NCBI GenBank assembly: GCA_001770855.1
Contig: MESE01000135.1
Location: forward strand, 1-41,395
DNA from: Burkholderiales bacterium RIFCSPLOWO2_02_FULL_57_36
Lineage (GTDB): Bacteria; Pseudomonadota; Gammaproteobacteria; Burkholderiales; Burkholderiaceae_D
Direction of reading: 5' to 3'
Length of the DNA: 41,395 nucleotides
This document shows, piece after piece, positions 33,767 through 41,395 of this stretch (positions are counted from its first letter, which is position 1; each line of letters begins with the position of its first letter). A program made the translations under genes and the position numbers. Under the pieces are notes generated by a model, which did not search any database, was not told the DNA's origin, and saw only the letters and a program-made list of their open reading frames with translations.

Positions 33767-33878
33767 TGCGCTTCCTTTGATTTTTCATGGAACGGATTTA
33801 CCCCAGGTTCGCGATGCGGTCTTCCGGGGCAAAATGTGCTATTTGCGCTCTTTATCGCATCCCGGCGGCGATCGTCAG

Positions 33879-34166
33879 TCAAGCGGTAGGCCACCGAAAA
33901 TGTCGCACTGGGGACATTGTTGCTTTTTCAATATTTGCGGGATTGTATCGATTGGCTTGGGGGATTGTTACTCCAATAATGACTTGTAGTAAAATTTCTT
34001 CGTTGACAACGCTTCGCAATTCATGTTCATGGTATGGAATATCTGTTTTGGGAAATTTTTTTAATTTGAGCAAGGCGTCAATCTCTTCCAGGCACTCACC
34101 CTCACTTTCCAGGGGCAACCGCCTCAGCCACGCTTCGCTTGATTTCAGGCACCGATGGCGCGGCAC
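33879..34166 (-). pseudogene. Possible gene remnant with an AWLxxLPL motif
   Basis: This 95-codon minus-strand stretch reads like protein, unlike the other frames around it: SSEAWLRRLPLESEGE, then EEIDALLKLKKFPKTD and HELRSVVNEEILLQ. The pattern (a tryptophan-led LPL motif, then an amphipathic helix, then a Leu-Arg helix) recalls the N-terminal region of large cytosolic proteins I have seen in Burkholderiales whose name I cannot pin down. Here it would be cut off after about 90 residues. There is no Shine-Dalgarno sequence before the GTG at 34166. It could be a decayed gene fragment or chance. Confidence 0.25.
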
Positions 34167-34392
34167 CTGAGTAGTTAAAAAAATGAAGAGAATGTATGTA
34201 TTGCAATCCTTGCAGGCTAATGACGGAAGGCGGGTTATATCTAATGGGCAAGATGGTACATCTGCTTCCATGTTCTGCGCCAACCCGCGAATATGGGAGC
34301 CGAGGAGACACGCGCCTTTGATACACGCAAATGCATCAATCACGATAATTTATGTGCGAGTGCTCAAAAGAGACGCAAAAAACGTTATGGCG

Positions 34393-34419
34393 CATATGAT
34401 CAAGCCACGTGATCATATG
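34393..34419. repeat. Perfect 10-base inverted repeat
   Basis: CATATGATCA (34393-34402) and TGATCATATG (34410-34419) are exact reverse complements around a seven-base spacer, AGCCACG. With 27 bases and two-fold symmetry it has the form of an operator for a dimeric regulator. It lies in gene-free DNA about 630 bases upstream of tpsB and about 220 bases beyond the end of the flavodoxin pseudogene. Confidence 0.6.
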
Positions 34420-34642
34420 GAATCTGGATCGCATTTAAGTAATGCTGTGAAGTTGAACGTCTGCTTTGGATTCAGAACTCGACCGTCCGGTATTGGCGAT
34501 GTCTGGCTGCCCGGAAGAATCTGGTTTTGATGAAATCCGGCACCGCACGTTTGAGGAAATCTGAGCCCATACACATAATGAGGCGGACTCATACTGGCGC
34601 CAAGTGCGGTTGGCCACCGGGCATGTGGAAAATCATGGACGG

Positions 34643-35538
34643 CTATTGGTCCCGCAGATGCCTGCCCAAGCCTTTTTCCGGCGACATCACCGCATCCTGA
34701 TTGAGCCCTTGATCATGTTGCTCCTGCGGCGACGACTCTTGCGGTGCATGGCCGAGCCGCATTGCCTTGTCGCGCCACCAAAGCTTCATGTCATGCCAGC
34801 GATGCGACGGACGCGAAAAGCCGAATGCGCGAAATCTTCCCGGCTCCACTTTCCCTTTGCCGGCGACAAACCGTGTAAACCGATCGGTCCACGCATCGAA
34901 AGCGGCAAGAAATTCGGCATCTTTCGCCATGTCTTCGGCCTGCGTATCGCTATAGATCCTCCCGTTCCCGAATTCCTGGTAATGCCATAGCGCATCGGGG
35001 ACTTCTATTCCGCTGAATCGGGCTTGCCAGACCAATGGCGCGTAAGCGTCGCGCTGGTCAGCGGGTTCCTGATCCGGCTCGAAGTAATGCGCATGTGCGT
35101 CACTGATGTATCTTGGGCGCCGATTTTCATCGCGCTCTTCCGTCGCGTCGTCGCCATAGCAGAAAAATCCGGCGCTGCGCCCTTCCAGATGATTCAGCGA
35201 AATTTCCTTCCATTCCGGCGCATGTTCGAGTTTCATCGCCAACTCGGGGTTCTTGTGCTCAATCAATTCTTCGCGCGGATTCCCGCCATTCATGCACACC
35301 AGGCGATCGAACATCAGCTTCAAGTTAGAGGTGGGCGCATACCAGTTGACCGGACCGATGATCGCCCACGCATCGGCCAGATCCAGGCGCGCATATAGAT
35401 CGAGATCCCACATCAGGTCCGGTTCGTCCGTACTATCCTCGTCGTAGCGTACTGTCGGCGATCCGATCCGGAAATCACCAGCACCCGGAATGGCCGCTCG
35501 GACGGCGGCAGCTTGCCGTTACTGTCGTTTGGTTTCAT
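34643..35538 (-). pseudogene. Flavodoxin-family protein gene broken by an internal deletion
   Basis: The gene starts at the ATG at 35538 and reads MKPNDSNGKLPPSERPFR, then VLVISGSDRRQY, the first beta strand and phosphate-binding loop of a flavodoxin-like fold. That frame ends at a TGA (35415-35413) after 41 codons. The remainder continues in another frame: YDEDSTDEPDLMWDLDL, then LADAWAIIGPVNWYAPTSN, the second FMN-loop type motif, and so on to 34643 (256 codons from the ATG at 35413). The two frames join at CAGTAC-GCTACGAC. From memory of intact relatives, roughly 60 codons, including a Cys-rich segment, are missing there, leaving a frameshift. The stop and the internal start overlap as TGATG, so two pieces might still be made. 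The intact protein would be an NADPH-dependent FMN reductase-like enzyme. Confidence 0.75.
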
Positions 35539-35634
35539 GGGGGGCTGGTATGCAAAATATTCTTTATCAGCGCGCAATTCGCACGGAGACGTGCGCCGAC
35601 TCCATCGCGCCCCCGTGCATCACCCGCCGCACTG

Positions 35635-36564
35635 TTATTTCGACGACCGCGAAGTACCCTTCTCGCCTGAAGCACCGTAGGTTACCGTCCCGTCCCTACT
35701 GCCGCGCTGCGGCTCGGCATTTCTTCCGGTATCGAAGCTGGACAGATACCTATCCTGCTCCCTGCGGAATTCCGCTGCATTCAAGTCAGGCCACTTGTCT
35801 TCGTCGAAGCCGCGCGCCATGTCGATCTTTTCACGCGGGACGTTCAGCACAAGATCTTCACCCTTGTCGCGTGGGAAAGTAAGCACCTTGAGCGGCAGCG
35901 CCACCATCTTGTCGTCAGGACTCCATGCCTTGTCGAAATCCAGCACGACATAGCGGATCTGGCCATTCGTCATGTTGACCACCATGTCCTCGATCTCGCC
36001 TGCGTCTTTTCCGCCGCGATCATTGACGTCTTTCCCGATCAGTTCGCTGGCGCGCATCATTCGGCCGCCGGACTTGCCGCGCGCGGCGGCCCCCGATTTG
36101 AAATACCGGTCCACCTCACCGCGATAGCGATTGCTGCTCATATCGGGCCAGTTGTTCCGATCAAAACCAGGTGCATTCTTGAGCCGTTCTTTCGCAACGT
36201 TCAGCACCAGTTCATCCTTGTCCTGGCTAGCCTTGAATGCGCTTACCGGAAACGCAAACAGCTTGTCGCCCATGCCGAGAACACCGCCAAACGACAGCAC
36301 CGCGTAATGCACTCGCTGCGCTACCGGATCGACAATCAGGTCTTGGATATCGCCCATACTTTCGCCTTGGGTGTTCTTGACTTCCTGGCCGATCAGCTTG
36401 CTGGCGCGCAGATCGCGCGATTGCACCTGCGCACTGGAACTCTGGGTGGTTGCTGCGGACGATTTTCCGGACGATGTCGTGTCGCGATCCTGTGCCAACG
36501 ATGTCAGTCCTACTGCGGAAAGTACGGCAGCGGTAATCAAGTGCAGTTTGAATTGGTTTTTCAT
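35635..36564 (-). CDS. Exported two-domain PRC-barrel protein
   Basis: This 309-residue protein has a signal peptide (MKNQFKLHLITAAVLSAVGL, cleavage near SLAQD), a Ser/Thr/Gln-rich linker (about 28-50), and two PRC-barrel modules. The first (about 50-125) reads ASKLIGQEVKNTQGESMGDI and RVHYAVLSFGGVLGMGDK. The second (about 165-250) reads ASELIGKDVNDRGGKDAGEI and QIRYVVLDFDKAW. Each module is followed by a similar acidic segment ending NNWPD or DKWPD, so the whole unit (barrel plus tail) appears duplicated. It should be periplasmic. The start at 36564 follows AAGGAG. It parallels the cytosolic PRC-barrel protein at 6467-7225; the two are not close copies. The function is unknown; similar proteins occur in stress-related clusters. 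Confidence 0.9.
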   Translation of the reverse strand: MKNQFKLHLITAAVLSAVGLTSLAQDRDTTSSGKSSAATTQSSSAQVQSRDLRASKLIGQEVKNTQGESMGDIQDLIVDPVAQRVHYAVLSFGGVLGMGDKLFAFPVSAFKASQDKDELVLNVAKERLKNAPGFDRNNWPDMSSNRYRGEVDRYFKSGAAARGKSGGRMMRASELIGKDVNDRGGKDAGEIEDMVVNMTNGQIRYVVLDFDKAWSPDDKMVALPLKVLTFPRDKGEDLVLNVPREKIDMARGFDEDKWPDLNAAEFRREQDRYLSSFDTGRNAEPQRGSRDGTVTYGASGEKGTSRSSK

Positions 36565-36645
36565 GATTGTGCTCCTTGAGAAAACGAACGTGATTAAAAC
36601 ACCGCCTGAATTTCCAGGAGAGACGACTCCCGGAAAAATTTCGGG

Positions 36646-36858
36646 TCAAGGCGATACTGGATCGTCGGGATCGGGTGGGATATTTTTTTGCGCACCTTCG
36701 CGATTGATGCGGACCGGCCTGGTGTCGCTGCCAATCCCGCGATCCGGCGCACTGCTGTCGTCGTTCAATGTGGCCGGTCGAAGCTTTTTGTATGTATCGT
36801 CGTTCGGCTGCGCACCAGCAGATGTTCGTGTCGCATGTTTTTCATCTCTTGAATCCAT
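36646..36858 (-). CDS. Small hydrophilic protein of unknown function
   Basis: This 70-residue protein is rich in Asp, Arg, Pro and Ser and has no hydrophobic core (MDSRDEKHATRTSAGAQPND, then SAPDRGIGSDTRPVRINREG). It is probably intrinsically disordered. The start is well supported by AAAGGAGG seven bases before the ATG at 36858, which makes a real gene likely in spite of the weak protein features. It lies 81 bases upstream of the exported PRC-barrel gene on the same strand and is likely co-transcribed with it. Low-complexity hydrophilic proteins of this sort are often stress-induced, but nothing in the sequence proves that. Confidence 0.6.
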   Translation of the reverse strand: MDSRDEKHATRTSAGAQPNDDTYKKLRPATLNDDSSAPDRGIGSDTRPVRINREGAQKNIPPDPDDPVSP

Positions 36859-37175
36859 TGGACCGCCTCCTTTCGACTGGGTTGACGAACAGAACGGATC
36901 TCCAAGCCTTCAATCCATATCGGAAAAAAGTGTTGCGTGCATTTGCTCAAATGTTGCACGAATATTTTTTACAAGCGTTATCTTTTTGTCTTCTAAAACG
37001 TCGAATAGTTCCAAACTCGGGATTGCCGAGCGGAAGCATCACGTTGAATGACATGAGTTTGAACATCGATGGATTGGGACAAGTGCATGCCGTTGCATGG
37101 CTTGCCTGAACTCCCGATTCTGCGCCGCGTCGGAAGAGATGGGCGGTATAAAGATGGCAGGTCGCAATTGCATCG

Positions 37176-37210
37176 TCTGCAAAATTTTTTATCAAAAGAA
37201 ATTTTGCAGA
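37176..37210. repeat. Perfect 12-base inverted repeat
   Basis: TCTGCAAAATTT (37176-37187) and AAATTTTGCAGA (37199-37210) are exact reverse complements around an 11-base spacer. No T-tract follows on either strand, so it is a poor terminator. It could be an operator, a protein-bound site or a stable RNA hairpin in the 3' region of the kinase transcript. Confidence 0.6.
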
Positions 37211-37414
37211 ACATAAATCCAACTTCATTCTTGATGCATGTTGCGCCAGTAGTTTTACCGCTGCCTGGAATCAAGCCTCTTCGTTTTACACTTCTTGACT
37301 TTACACAACGTGATTTAGTAAGTCATTGAATATAAAAAGAAAATTTTTTGCACGCATATTAAGCATTTTATAGAAACCGGCATGAACAGGCGCTTTCAAC
37401 GCAATTGATATTGC

Positions 37415-37435
37415 TTATCCACAAACTTGTCCACA
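37415..37435 (+). other. Pair of DnaA-box-like sequences
   Basis: TTATCCACA (37415-37423) matches the consensus DnaA box exactly, and TTGTCCACA (37427-37435) differs by one base; they stand in the same orientation with three bases between them, next to AT-rich DNA. No dnaA, dnaN or plasmid replication gene is present, so a DnaA-responsive regulatory or titration site is more likely than an origin. Confidence 0.4.
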
Positions 37436-37534
37436 GCAACTGTGTACATCTGGAAATATCTCTTAAGAATCCGTCACTTAAGATGTTTACCGGCAAGTAA
37501 AACCATTCCTGAAATTATTTCTGGAATTCTTTCA

Positions 37535-40500
37535 TTAATGGATTTTATTGTTGCACGGCAAATGTTTATATTGCCCATGTTCGGCCATGTTGCGAGCCGC
37601 TCCACATCCTTTATGCAGCCATACCCGCATTAGCGACAACAATTTCGCCGCGTCGACCGGTTTGGTAATGTAGTCGGACGCACCCGCTGAAATGCATTTG
37701 TCGCGATCGCCTTTCATCGCCTTTGCCGTCAATGTAATGATCGGCAGCAGCTTGAATTTCGGATTGCGGCGAATTGCGCGCATCGTATCGTAACCGTCCA
37801 TCTCCGGCATCATGATATCCATCAGCACAATCTCGATGTCTGGATTGTCTTCCAGAACCTCGATGCCGTTCCTGCCGTTTTCCGCAAACAGCACCTCCAT
37901 GTTTTCGCGTTCCAGCACCGAGCTCAAGGCAAAAATATTGCGCAGGTCGTCGTCGACGATCAGCACCTTGTGTCCCGCCAGCACATCATCGGCGGCATGG
38001 ACCGTGTCCAGTATGCGGCGCTGCTGCTCCGGCAAATTCGAATGCGATCGATGCAGGAACAATGCCGTCTCGTCGAGCAGCCGCTCTGGCGACCTGGCAT
38101 CCTTGACGACGATGGTTTTCGCGATCCGCTTGAGCTTGGCCACTTCCTTGCGGTTCAGTTCCTTGGCGGTGTAGATCACGATCGGCAGGTCGCGCAACCC
38201 CGGGTCCTTGCCGATCGTATCGAGCAGCTCGAATCCCGTGACATCGGGCAAGCTGAGATCCAGCACCATGCAATCGAAGTGCGACTCCCTGAGAAGCCGC
38301 AACGCCTCCTCCCCGGTATCGACTGCCGCAATATCCACGTCCGAATCGCCGATCAAATCCAGGATCGTCTTGCGCTGCATGTCGTCGTCTTCCACCACCA
38401 GCAGGCGGCGCTTGTCGTAGGTCAGGAATTGCTGGATCCGGAGAAATTCTTCATGCAGGCGTTTGGCGCCGATCGGTTTGGCGAGATAGGACAGCGCGCC
38501 CATCCGCAGACAACGCGCGCGCTCCTTCTGACCCGAAATCACATGCACCGGAATATGCCGGGTTCCGGTATCGCGCTTCAGGCGATCCAGCACCATCACG
38601 CCGTCGGCCTCGGATGCATCGATATCGAGCAGGATCGCGGTAGGAACATAGTCGCGCGCCAGCGTCAGCGCTGAATCGCCATGGGCCGCCACGATGCATT
38701 TGAAGTTTTTTTCCCGTGCAAAATCGAGCAGTATCTTGGCGGCACGCGCATCGTCGCCCACTATCAACACCGACGGATCGCCCGGGGCAATCAGCGCACG
38801 ATCATCAAACGTCGCTTCTTTTGGCGCTTGATGCTGCGGATTCGAGCTGAACTGTACACATTCCGCGGATTCGCGCCACTCCCGCTTCGAGACATTCTCG
38901 CGGGTCCAGGCAGAATCCACCTCAAGAGCCGGCGCTGGCGCATACGCATGATGAATCAGATCGCTTTTGCCAAAGTCGATACGGTTATAAGGAAGGAACA
39001 GCGTGAACCTGCTGCCTACGCCAACTTCGCTTACGACGCGGATTTCGCCGTTGAGCAACCGCGCCAGTTCGCGGCTGATCGACAGCCCCAGTCCCGTGCC
39101 GCCATACTTGCGCGCAGTACTGCCGTCGGCCTGCTGAAACGCCTCGAAAATCAGCTGCAGCTTGTCGGCGGGAATCCCGATCCCGGTGTCGGTTACCGAA
39201 AACGCGAGTACTGCATCCGCGACGCCAAGATTCGCATGGCCGGAGGTCCAGCCGGCACTTGCCATGCCGATCTTCAGCGATACTTTGCCGTGGGATGTAA
39301 ATTTGAATGCATTCGACAGCAGATTTTTCAATATCTGCTGTAAGCGAGTGGTGTCCGTTCGCATTGCAATCGGCAGTTCTTTTGCGAGCTCGATCGAAAA
39401 ATTGATCTGCTTGGCTTCGGCCATGTGACGGAACGTGCGTTCGACGTAATGGCGCAGGTTTTGAAAACGGTATTCGCCGATGTCGAGCGTGACCGTACCC
39501 GATTCGATTTTCGACAAGTCCAGAATGTCGTTGATCAATGTCAGCAAGTCGCTGCCGGAACCGTAAATTGTCTTGGCGAATTCGATCTGGTCAGGCGTCA
39601 GATTGCCCTTCGGATTATCGCTTAACTGTTGCGCCAGGATCAGCAGGCTGTTCAACGGTGTGCGCAGTTCATGCGACATGTTGGCCAGGAACTCCGACTT
39701 GTACTTGGACGACAAGGCTAGCTGTGTAGCTTTTTCTTCCAGTGCAATCTTGGCTTGCTCCACTTCCCGGTTCTTGCGCTCCACTTCGATATTCTGGTCG
39801 GATAGCAGGCGCGCTTTTTCCGCGAGCTCCTGGTTGGTCTGCTGCAGTTCCTGCGCCAGCGATTGCGACTGGGTCAGCAGGCTTTCGGTGCGACTGTTTG
39901 CTTCGATGGTATTGAGGACCGCACCGATCGATTCCATCAACTGATCCAGGAATGACAGATGGGTTTCGGTAAATCGGTCCAGCGATGCAATTTCGACGAC
40001 GGCCTTGACCTCCTGCTCGAACAGGATCGGCAAGACCACGATGTTGGCAGGCGAAGCAGAACCCAGGCCCGATGAAATCGAAACGTAACCGCGCGGTACG
40101 TTGGTCAGCCAGATACGTTGCTTGTCGATGGCGCATTGTCCCAACAGCCCTTCTCCGGGCATGAAGGATGCCGGCGCTTCCCGGCGTGACTGATAGCCGT
40201 AACTTGCGGTCAGATACAGCCGCGATTCGGTATCGCGAGAATCCATCATGTAGAACACCCCATGGTGCGCCGATACCAGCGGCGCAAGCTCCGACAGGAT
40301 CAGCGACGCCACCGCTTCCAGGTCGCGCTGTCCTTGCAACAGCCGCGTAAAGCGCGCCAGGTTGGTCTTGAGCCAGTCCTGCTGCGCATTCTTTTGCGTG
40401 GTTTCCTTGAGGTTGCGAATCATCTCGTTGATGTTGTCCTTCAGGAAGGACACCTCGCCGCGCGCTTCCACCTGAATCGAACGCGACAGATCGCCGCGCG

Positions 40501-41395
40501 TCACCGCGGTGGCCACTTCGGCGATCGACCGCACCTGTGTGGTGAGATTCGCCGCCAATCCGTTGACGTTATCGGTCAGGTCTTTCCAGGTGCCCGCGGC
40601 GCCCGGTACGCTCGCCTGTCCGCCCAGCTTGCCTTCGACACCGACTTCGCGCGCAACCGTGGTCGCCTGATCGGCGAACACAGCCAGCGTATCGGTCATC
40701 TCGTTGATGGTATTGGCCAATGTCGCGATCTCGCCGCGCGCCGCCACCGTCATCTTTTTCTTCAGATCGCCCTTGGCCACCGCACTCACCACACCGGCGA
40801 TGCCGCGCACCTGCGCGGTCAGGTTGGCCGCCATGAAATTGACGTTGTCGGTCAGGTCCTTCCAGGTACCGGCTGCGCCTTCAACCTGCGCCTGTCCTCC
40901 CAGCTTGCCTTCGGTGCCGACTTCGCGCGCCACCCGCGTGACCTCGGATGCGAACGAGCTGAGCTGGTCCACCATCACGTTGATCGTGTCCTTCAGTTCC
41001 AGGATTTCGCCCTTGACATCGACCGTGATTTTCTTCGACAGGTCGCCGCGCGCCACCGCGGTCGTCACGGTGGCGATATTGCGTACCTGCGCGGTCAGGT
41101 TGGACGCCATGAAATTAACGTTGTCGGTCAGATCCTTCCAAGTGCCGGATGCGCCCGGAACATTCGCCTGCCCGCCGAGGCGCCCTTCGGTACCCACCTC
41201 GCGCGCTACCCGCGTGACCTCCGATGCGAAGGAACGCAACTGATCCACCATCACATTCATGGTGTTTTTCAGTTCCAGGATTTCGCCCTTGACGTCGACC
41301 GTGATTTTTTTCGACAGATCGCCGCGTGCAACGGCGGTCGTCACGTCGGCAATATTACGCACCTGCCCGGTCAGGTTGGACGCCATGAAGTTGAC
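37535..41395 (-). CDS. Poly-HAMP hybrid histidine kinase with GAF and three receiver domains (N-terminus outside)
   Basis: At least 1286 residues lie in the window; the frame runs on through the right edge. Counting from residue 1 at 41386: tandem HAMP units (1 to about 330), each with the phrase [20 protein letters not shown]; a GAF domain (about 345-490; [27 protein letters not shown]); a coiled coil (about 495-565); HisKA with phospho-acceptor H572 ([12 protein letters not shown]); an ATPase domain (about 640-800) with N-box [16 protein letters not shown] and [10 protein letters not shown]; and three receiver domains near 855-970, 985-1100 and 1130-1250, with acceptor Asp in [17 protein letters not shown] and [11 protein letters not shown]. 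There is no HPt domain. HAMP-tandem kinases of this form are the bacterial counterparts of fungal osmosensing Nik1-type kinases. No membrane helix appears in the visible part, so it may be cytosolic. Confidence 0.93.
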   Translation of the reverse strand, partial: VNFMASNLTGQVRNIADVTTAVARGDLSKKITVDVKGEILELKNTMNVMVDQLRSFASEVTRVAREVGTEGRLGGQANVPGASGTWKDLTDNVNFMASNLTAQVRNIATVTTAVARGDLSKKITVDVKGEILELKDTINVMVDQLSSFASEVTRVAREVGTEGKLGGQAQVEGAAGTWKDLTDNVNFMAANLTAQVRGIAGVVSAVAKGDLKKKMTVAARGEIATLANTINEMTDTLAVFADQATTVAREVGVEGKLGGQASVPGAAGTWKDLTDNVNGLAANLTTQVRSIAEVATAVTRGDLSRSIQVEARGEVSFLKDNINEMIRNLKETTQKNAQQDWLKTNLARFTRLLQGQRDLEAVASLILSELAPLVSAHHGVFYMMDSRDTESRLYLTASYGYQSRREAPASFMPGEGLLGQCAIDKQRIWLTNVPRGYVSISSGLGSASPANIVVLPILFEQEVKAVVEIASLDRFTETHLSFLDQLMESIGAVLNTIEANSRTESLLTQSQSLAQELQQTNQELAEKARLLSDQNIEVERKNREVEQAKIALEEKATQLALSSKYKSEFLANMSHELRTPLNSLLILAQQLSDNPKGNLTPDQIEFAKTIYGSGSDLLTLINDILDLSKIESGTVTLDIGEYRFQNLRHYVERTFRHMAEAKQINFSIELAKELPIAMRTDTTRLQQILKNLLSNAFKFTSHGKVSLKIGMASAGWTSGHANLGVADAVLAFSVTDTGIGIPADKLQLIFEAFQQADGSTARKYGGTGLGLSISRELARLLNGEIRVVSEVGVGSRFTLFLPYNRIDFGKSDLIHHAYAPAPALEVDSAWTRENVSKREWRESAECVQFSSNPQHQAPKEATFDDRALIAPGDPSVLIVGDDARAAKILLDFAREKNFKCIVAAHGDSALTLARDYVPTAILLDIDASEADGVMVLDRLKRDTGTRHIPVHVISGQKERARCLRMGALSYLAKPIGAKRLHEEFLRIQQFLTYDKRRLLVVEDDDMQRKTILDLIGDSDVDIAAVDTGEEALRLLRESHFDCMVLDLSLPDVTGFELLDTIGKDPGLRDLPIVIYTAKELNRKEVAKLKRIAKTIVVKDARSPERLLDETALFLHRSHSNLPEQQRRILDTVHAADDVLAGHKVLIVDDDLRNIFALSSVLERENMEVLFAENGRNGIEVLEDNPDIEIVLMDIMMPEMDGYDTMRAIRRNPKFKLLPIITLTAKAMKGDRDKCISAGASDYITKPVDAAKLLSLMRVWLHKGCGAARNMAEHGQYKHLPCNNKIH
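40430..41395 (-). repeat. 276-bp tandem HAMP-coding repeats
   Basis: The DNA repeats with a period of 276 bases (92 codons). For example the block containing AGTTCCAGGATTTCGCCCTT begins at 40995 and again at 41271. The two rightmost copies are very similar at DNA level, while the leftmost copies are more divergent. The array continues past the window edge, so the copy number is unknown. Confidence 0.85.

Larger units (their letters stand above)
33767..34642. other. AT-rich region upstream of the TPS operon
   Basis: About 870 bases, noticeably more AT-rich than the flanking genes, with no convincing intact gene. It holds a possible gene remnant (33879-34166) and a perfect 10-base dyad (34393-34419). 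It must contain the promoter for tpsB on the minus strand, but I could not pick out -35 and -10 boxes with confidence. The composition and lack of genes suggest acquired or decaying DNA at the edge of the TPS locus. Confidence 0.4.
36859..37534. other. AT-rich gene-free region with dyads and DnaA-box-like sites
   Basis: This 676-base spacer follows the histidine kinase stop codon on the minus strand and precedes the small hydrophilic gene. No plausible gene lies in it. It contains a near-perfect hairpin at 36936-36960 (CGTGCATTTG with CAAATGTTGCACG), a perfect 12-base dyad at 37176-37210, and two DnaA-box-like sequences at 37415-37435. The stretch 37180-37400 is especially AT-rich. It should also contain the promoter for the 36858 gene. 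The cluster of symmetric elements is unusual for ordinary spacer. Confidence 0.5.

Overview
The window (about 41.4 kb, moderately GC-rich, with AT-richer intergenic islands) looks like an accessory stretch of a betaproteobacterial chromosome. Oxalobacteraceae or a related Burkholderiales family is the best guess, based on overall protein character and on the mix of PRC-barrel, SPW/VKOR, poly-HAMP kinase and two-partner-secretion genes. This placement is inference; there is no rRNA or other phylogenetic marker here. I saw no tRNA, rRNA, IS element, integrase or CRISPR array.

Layout. (1) 1-5293: a minus-strand gene cut by the left edge, diverging from a respiratory cluster: caa3-type oxidase subunit II with fused cytochrome c, a CaCA-type exchanger, a fused oxidase subunit I+III, and a small membrane protein. 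(2) 5439-9746, minus strand: a lipoprotein, a small charged protein, a PRC-barrel protein, a Do-type periplasmic protease and a secreted beta/gamma-crystallin-like protein. (3) 10487-15182, plus strand: an orphan Anabaena-sensory-rhodopsin-transducer homologue with a clear terminator, an SPW-VKOR-SPW membrane protein, an unknown 142-aa protein, a PEBP (YbhB/YbcL) protein and a BON+SRPBCC protein. (4) 15225-19431, minus strand: sterol-desaturase-family enzyme, glycogen-debranching-type glycosidase and GT4 glycosyltransferase. (5) 19772-22667: a small unknown gene, a PBP7-type D-Ala-D-Ala endopeptidase with a histone-like basic linker, and the UvrC-like nuclease Cho. (6) 22868-33766, minus strand: a TpsB/TpsA two-partner-secretion pair; the 2997-aa CdiA-like exoprotein stops inside the FHA-2 repeat region with no toxin domain or immunity gene. 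(7) 33767-41395: AT-rich spacers with strong DNA dyads, a flavodoxin-family gene broken by an internal out-of-frame deletion, a second PRC-barrel protein, a small hydrophilic protein, and a poly-HAMP hybrid histidine kinase with three receiver domains that runs off the right edge.

How it fits together. Regions 2-5 and 7 are rich in envelope- and stress-related genes: periplasmic protease, PRC-barrel, BON and SRPBCC proteins, VKOR, glycan enzymes, cell-wall endopeptidase and a HAMP-tandem kinase. I read this as an envelope/osmotic or redox stress island next to an alternative terminal oxidase. The TPS locus is probably a later insertion, since its flanks carry AT-rich DNA, a broken gene and possible gene remnants. 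The most notable observations are the toxin-less CdiA-like protein, the deleted flavodoxin gene whose two pieces overlap by TGATG, the rhodopsin-less transducer homologue, the exchanger gene inside the oxidase cluster, the acid-free basic linker in the endopeptidase, and three long perfect or near-perfect DNA dyads in gene-free DNA, one close to a pair of DnaA-box-like sequences.
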